Below, piece after piece: positions 16,907 through 18,839 of a stretch of DNA of 18,839 nucleotides (positions are counted from its first letter, which is position 1; every line of letters begins with the position of its first letter). The DNA comes from an uncultured Paraglaciecola sp. Its GTDB lineage: Bacteria > Pseudomonadota > Gammaproteobacteria > Enterobacterales > Alteromonadaceae. Position numbers and translations under genes: made by a program. Location of the stretch: positions 1 through 18,839 of the forward strand of contig CAJQKX010000765.1 of the NCBI GenBank assembly GCA_905479025.1, given 5' to 3'. The notes under the pieces were generated by a model. The model worked only from the letters and a program-made list of their open reading frames with translations, was not told where the DNA came from and searched no databases.

Positions 16907-17860
16907 ATGTCTAACCAATTACAAGCACTACGAGAAATCACCACTGTTGTGGCTGACACAGGCGATATCGAAGCCATTAAAAAATACCAACCGGTAGATG
17001 CCACTACTAATCCTTCGTTGTTACTTAAAGCAGCAGAAATGCCGCAGTACAAGTCTCATCTTCAGGGGGCTGTGGCTTGGGCAAAACAACAATCTTCTGA
17101 CGCTGAACAACAAATTACCGATGCGGGCGATAAATTATCTGTGACTATTGGTACTGACATTGTGAATATCGTACCGGGAAGGATCTCTACAGAAGTGGAC
17201 GCGCGTTTGTCATTTGACACCGCTGCTAGTATCGATAAAGCCCATAAATTGATTGCGCTTTATAAAGAAGCAGGCATCGACAAAAGTCGTATATTAATTA
17301 AGTTAGCCTCCACTTGGGAAGGTATCAAAGCCGCAGAAGTGTTAGAAAAAGAAGGCATTAACTGTAACCTCACTTTACTGTTTGGTTTTGCTCAGGCACA
17401 AGCTTGTGCAGAAGCCGGTGCATTCTTAATTTCTCCGTTTGTTGGACGAATTCTAGATTGGTTCAAGAAAAGTACCGGTAAAACTGACTACACTTCAGCC
17501 GAAGACCCAGGGGTTGTTTCAGTCACTAAAATTTATAACTACTATAAAGATCATGGTTATAAAACGGTAGTTATGGGTGCAAGTTTCCGTAATACCGCTG
17601 AGATTACTGAATTGGCCGGTTGTGACCGTTTAACTATTGGTCCTGCTTTACTTGAAGCATTATCACAGACTGATGCACCTTTGCCGATTAAGTTAAAAGA
17701 CAACGGCGCAATCAAAACACCTGGGGCACCGTTAACAGAAGCTCAGTTTCGCTGGAATATGAATCAAGACGCCATGGCGACTGAAAAATTATCTGAAGGT
17801 ATTCGCAACTTTGCTGCTGACCAAGTTAAGTTGGAAGCCATGTTAAGAAGCTACCTGTAA
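16907..17860 (+). CDS. talB: Transaldolase B
   Basis: Cytoplasmic enzyme of the non-oxidative pentose phosphate pathway; it transfers a dihydroxyacetone unit between sedoheptulose 7-phosphate and glyceraldehyde 3-phosphate. From the ATG at 16907 the protein is 317 aa, as in E. coli TalB. The Schiff-base lysine is K132 in [14 protein letters not shown]17 (VVADTGD) and E96 ([10 protein letters not shown]) are the other active-site residues. The [12 protein letters not shown] segment and the phosphate-binding GASFRN are present. The frame is open from 16883, but the ATG at 16907 has AGAGGA close upstream and gives the family N-terminus [10 protein letters not shown] clear terminator follows at 17878-17901. 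pgi lies next, in the same direction but beyond that terminator and a repeat element. Confidence 0.98.
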   Translation: MSNQLQALREITTVVADTGDIEAIKKYQPVDATTNPSLLLKAAEMPQYKSHLQGAVAWAKQQSSDAEQQITDAGDKLSVTIGTDIVNIVPGRISTEVDARLSFDTAASIDKAHKLIALYKEAGIDKSRILIKLASTWEGIKAAEVLEKEGINCNLTLLFGFAQAQACAEAGAFLISPFVGRILDWFKKSTGKTDYTSAEDPGVVSVTKIYNYYKDHGYKTVVMGASFRNTAEITELAGCDRLTIGPALLEALSQTDAPLPIKLKDNGAIKTPGAPLTEAQFRWNMNQDAMATEKLSEGIRNFAADQVKLEAMLRSYL

Positions 17861-17877
17861 CCTACATAACTTATTGT

Positions 17878-17901
17878 AAAAGCGTCGAATTCGGCGCTTT
17901 T
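17878..17901 (+). terminator. Intrinsic terminator after talB
   Basis: AAAAGCGTCG (17878-17887) pairs with CGGCGCTTTT (17892-17901), one pair being T-G, around an AATT loop. The 3' arm provides a four-T end. The A-rich 5' arm makes it usable on both strands. Confidence 0.8.
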
Positions 17902-17909
17902 AATTATGT

Positions 17910-18051
17910 TATACCCAAAGCCATTGGAGTTGCAGCAAGGCGATAAAGGCACTCAGCCCATGAGCTTAGGCATGCTAAGTGCAACGTCGGTTACCGATTA
18001 GGGTAAGTGAGAGTAGCCAACAACGCTAAAGCTTCAAGGGAGACGGGTATA
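17910..18051. repeat. 142-bp intergenic inverted-repeat element (MITE-like)
   Basis: The element begins TATACCC (17910-17916) and ends with its complement GGGTATA (18045-18051). The arms continue imperfectly inward (CCATTGGAG on the left against CCCTTGAAG on the right, read on the opposite strand). A small hairpin with CTTAG / CTAAG arms (17965-17979) lies in the middle. Its ends, size and ATACCCAAAG..TTGGAGTTGCAGC opening resemble short intergenic repeats that I recall as frequent in Shewanella and Alteromonas genomes. It encodes nothing. It sits between the talB terminator and pgi. Confidence 0.65.
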
Positions 18052-18091
18052 GAGGCCAGACCTGAGCTTTATCTTATATTGAGAACACAAA

Positions 18092-18839
18092 ATGACAGCA
18101 CTAACTTCATCACCAGCGTGGCAAAACCTTGAAAATTTAGCCACAAAAATCAAAACTCAACATATGCGGGACTGGTTTGCTGCAGACCCGCAACGTGCTG
18201 AAAATTTTACCCAAGCCGCCTGTGGGATTGAATTAGATTTTTCAAAAAATCTTATTACTGATGAAGTCATGCAAGCATTACAAGCACTTGCGACTGAATG
18301 TCAGGTAAGTGAAAAAAGCCAAGCAATGTTTGCTGGTGAAATCATCAATCACACCGAAAAGCGGGCTGTTTTGCATACTGCGCTGCGTAATTTTTCCGGC
18401 AACCCTGTATTAGTAAACGGTGAAGATGTGATGTCAGAAGTGTTAGCTTGCCAACAAAAGATCCAAGATTTTGTTAGCAGCATCCACAGTGGTAACCGTA
18501 AAGGTTATACCGGCAAGTCGCTGAAGCAAATTGTCGCCATTGGCATTGGTGGTTCCTTCCTTGGTCCTAAAATCATGTCTCAAGCCCTTAAACCTTATTG
18601 GTTTGAAGGAGTAAAAGTACACTATGTTGCCAATGTTGATGGATGTCATATCCAAGATGTTTTAGCTTCTGTTGATCATCAAGAAACCTTAGTGGTGATG
18701 TCATCTAAATCTTTCACTACTCAAGAAACCTTACAGAATACTATGACAGCTAAAGCTTGGTTTTTAGCGTCAGGTGGTACACAGCCTGATATCGCTAAAC
18801 ACTTTATTGCGGTGTCTTCCAATATTAAAGCGGCTACCG
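18092..18839 (+). CDS. pgi: Glucose-6-phosphate isomerase, N-terminal part (partial)
   Basis: Cytoplasmic enzyme interconverting glucose 6-phosphate and fructose 6-phosphate. The frame is open from the ATG at 18092 to the window end (249 codons, about 45 percent of the usual length of roughly 550 aa). Family landmarks are NHTEKRAVLHTALRN, then GYTGKSLKQIVAIGIGGS with the phosphate-loop region, then VMSSKSFTTQETLQN. The glycine motif reads IGIGGSFLGPK, whereas many bacterial enzymes have IGIGGSDLGP. The ATG has only a weak GAGA about 8 bases upstream. The promoter must lie within or just after the 142-bp repeat, because a terminator separates pgi from talB. The C-terminal catalytic residues are outside the window. 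Confidence 0.95.
   Translation, partial: MTALTSSPAWQNLENLATKIKTQHMRDWFAADPQRAENFTQAACGIELDFSKNLITDEVMQALQALATECQVSEKSQAMFAGEIINHTEKRAVLHTALRNFSGNPVLVNGEDVMSEVLACQQKIQDFVSSIHSGNRKGYTGKSLKQIVAIGIGGSFLGPKIMSQALKPYWFEGVKVHYVANVDGCHIQDVLASVDHQETLVVMSSKSFTTQETLQNTMTAKAWFLASGGTQPDIAKHFIAVSSNIKAAT

Overview
The window looks like chromosomal core sequence from a low-GC marine gammaproteobacterium of the Alteromonadales, most like Paraglaciecola/Glaciecola. This is inferred from protein resemblance recalled from memory: ValS, PolB (783 aa), TalB (317 aa) and YaaA (257 aa) follow their E. coli counterparts almost residue by residue. DUF3016, DUF2799, MipA/OmpV and COG4880-type proteins, together with a TATACCC-bounded intergenic repeat, fit that order. 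No transposase, phage gene, CRISPR array, tRNA or rRNA was seen.

Layout. Positions 1-3020 hold the end of holC overlapping valS. A convergent gap (3021-3532) follows. On the minus strand are a secreted DUF3016 protein (3533-4069) and a 670-aa beta-propeller lipoprotein (4268-6280). Positions 6432 to about 7060 are the wreck of a MipA/OmpV outer-membrane protein gene, broken by a 10-bp tandem repeat, stop codons and a probable deletion. A small single-span membrane protein (7111-7476, minus) comes next. Then come ccoG (7720-9158) and srkA (9155-10119), which overlap by 4 bp; each is out of frame by exactly one missing T in a T run. A 645-bp AT-rich gap with a 7-bp tandem repeat leads to two tandem DsbA-like genes (10765-11388 with CPHC, 11482-12090 with CPAC). 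On the minus strand lie polB (12220-14571) and yaaA (15070-15843). On the plus strand are a DUF2799 lipoprotein gene (16025-16645), talB (16907-17860), a 142-bp inverted-repeat element (17910-18051) and the start of pgi (18092 to window end).

How the genes relate. holC-valS and srkA-dsbA are arrangements also known from E. coli. talB and pgi form a sugar-phosphate pair (non-oxidative pentose phosphate pathway and upper glycolysis). ccoG serves cbb3 oxidase maturation. srkA, the DsbA pair and yaaA are envelope or oxidative-stress functions, and polB is a repair polymerase.

I found no convincing undescribed multi-gene system. The points most worth a second look are the paired one-T frameshifts in ccoG and srkA (the ccoG one sits on a T TTT TTA heptamer), the tandem DsbA paralogues with different active-site dipeptides, a near-identical 16-bp palindrome before dsbA and before the DUF2799 gene, the intergenic repeat before pgi, and the decayed MipA gene.
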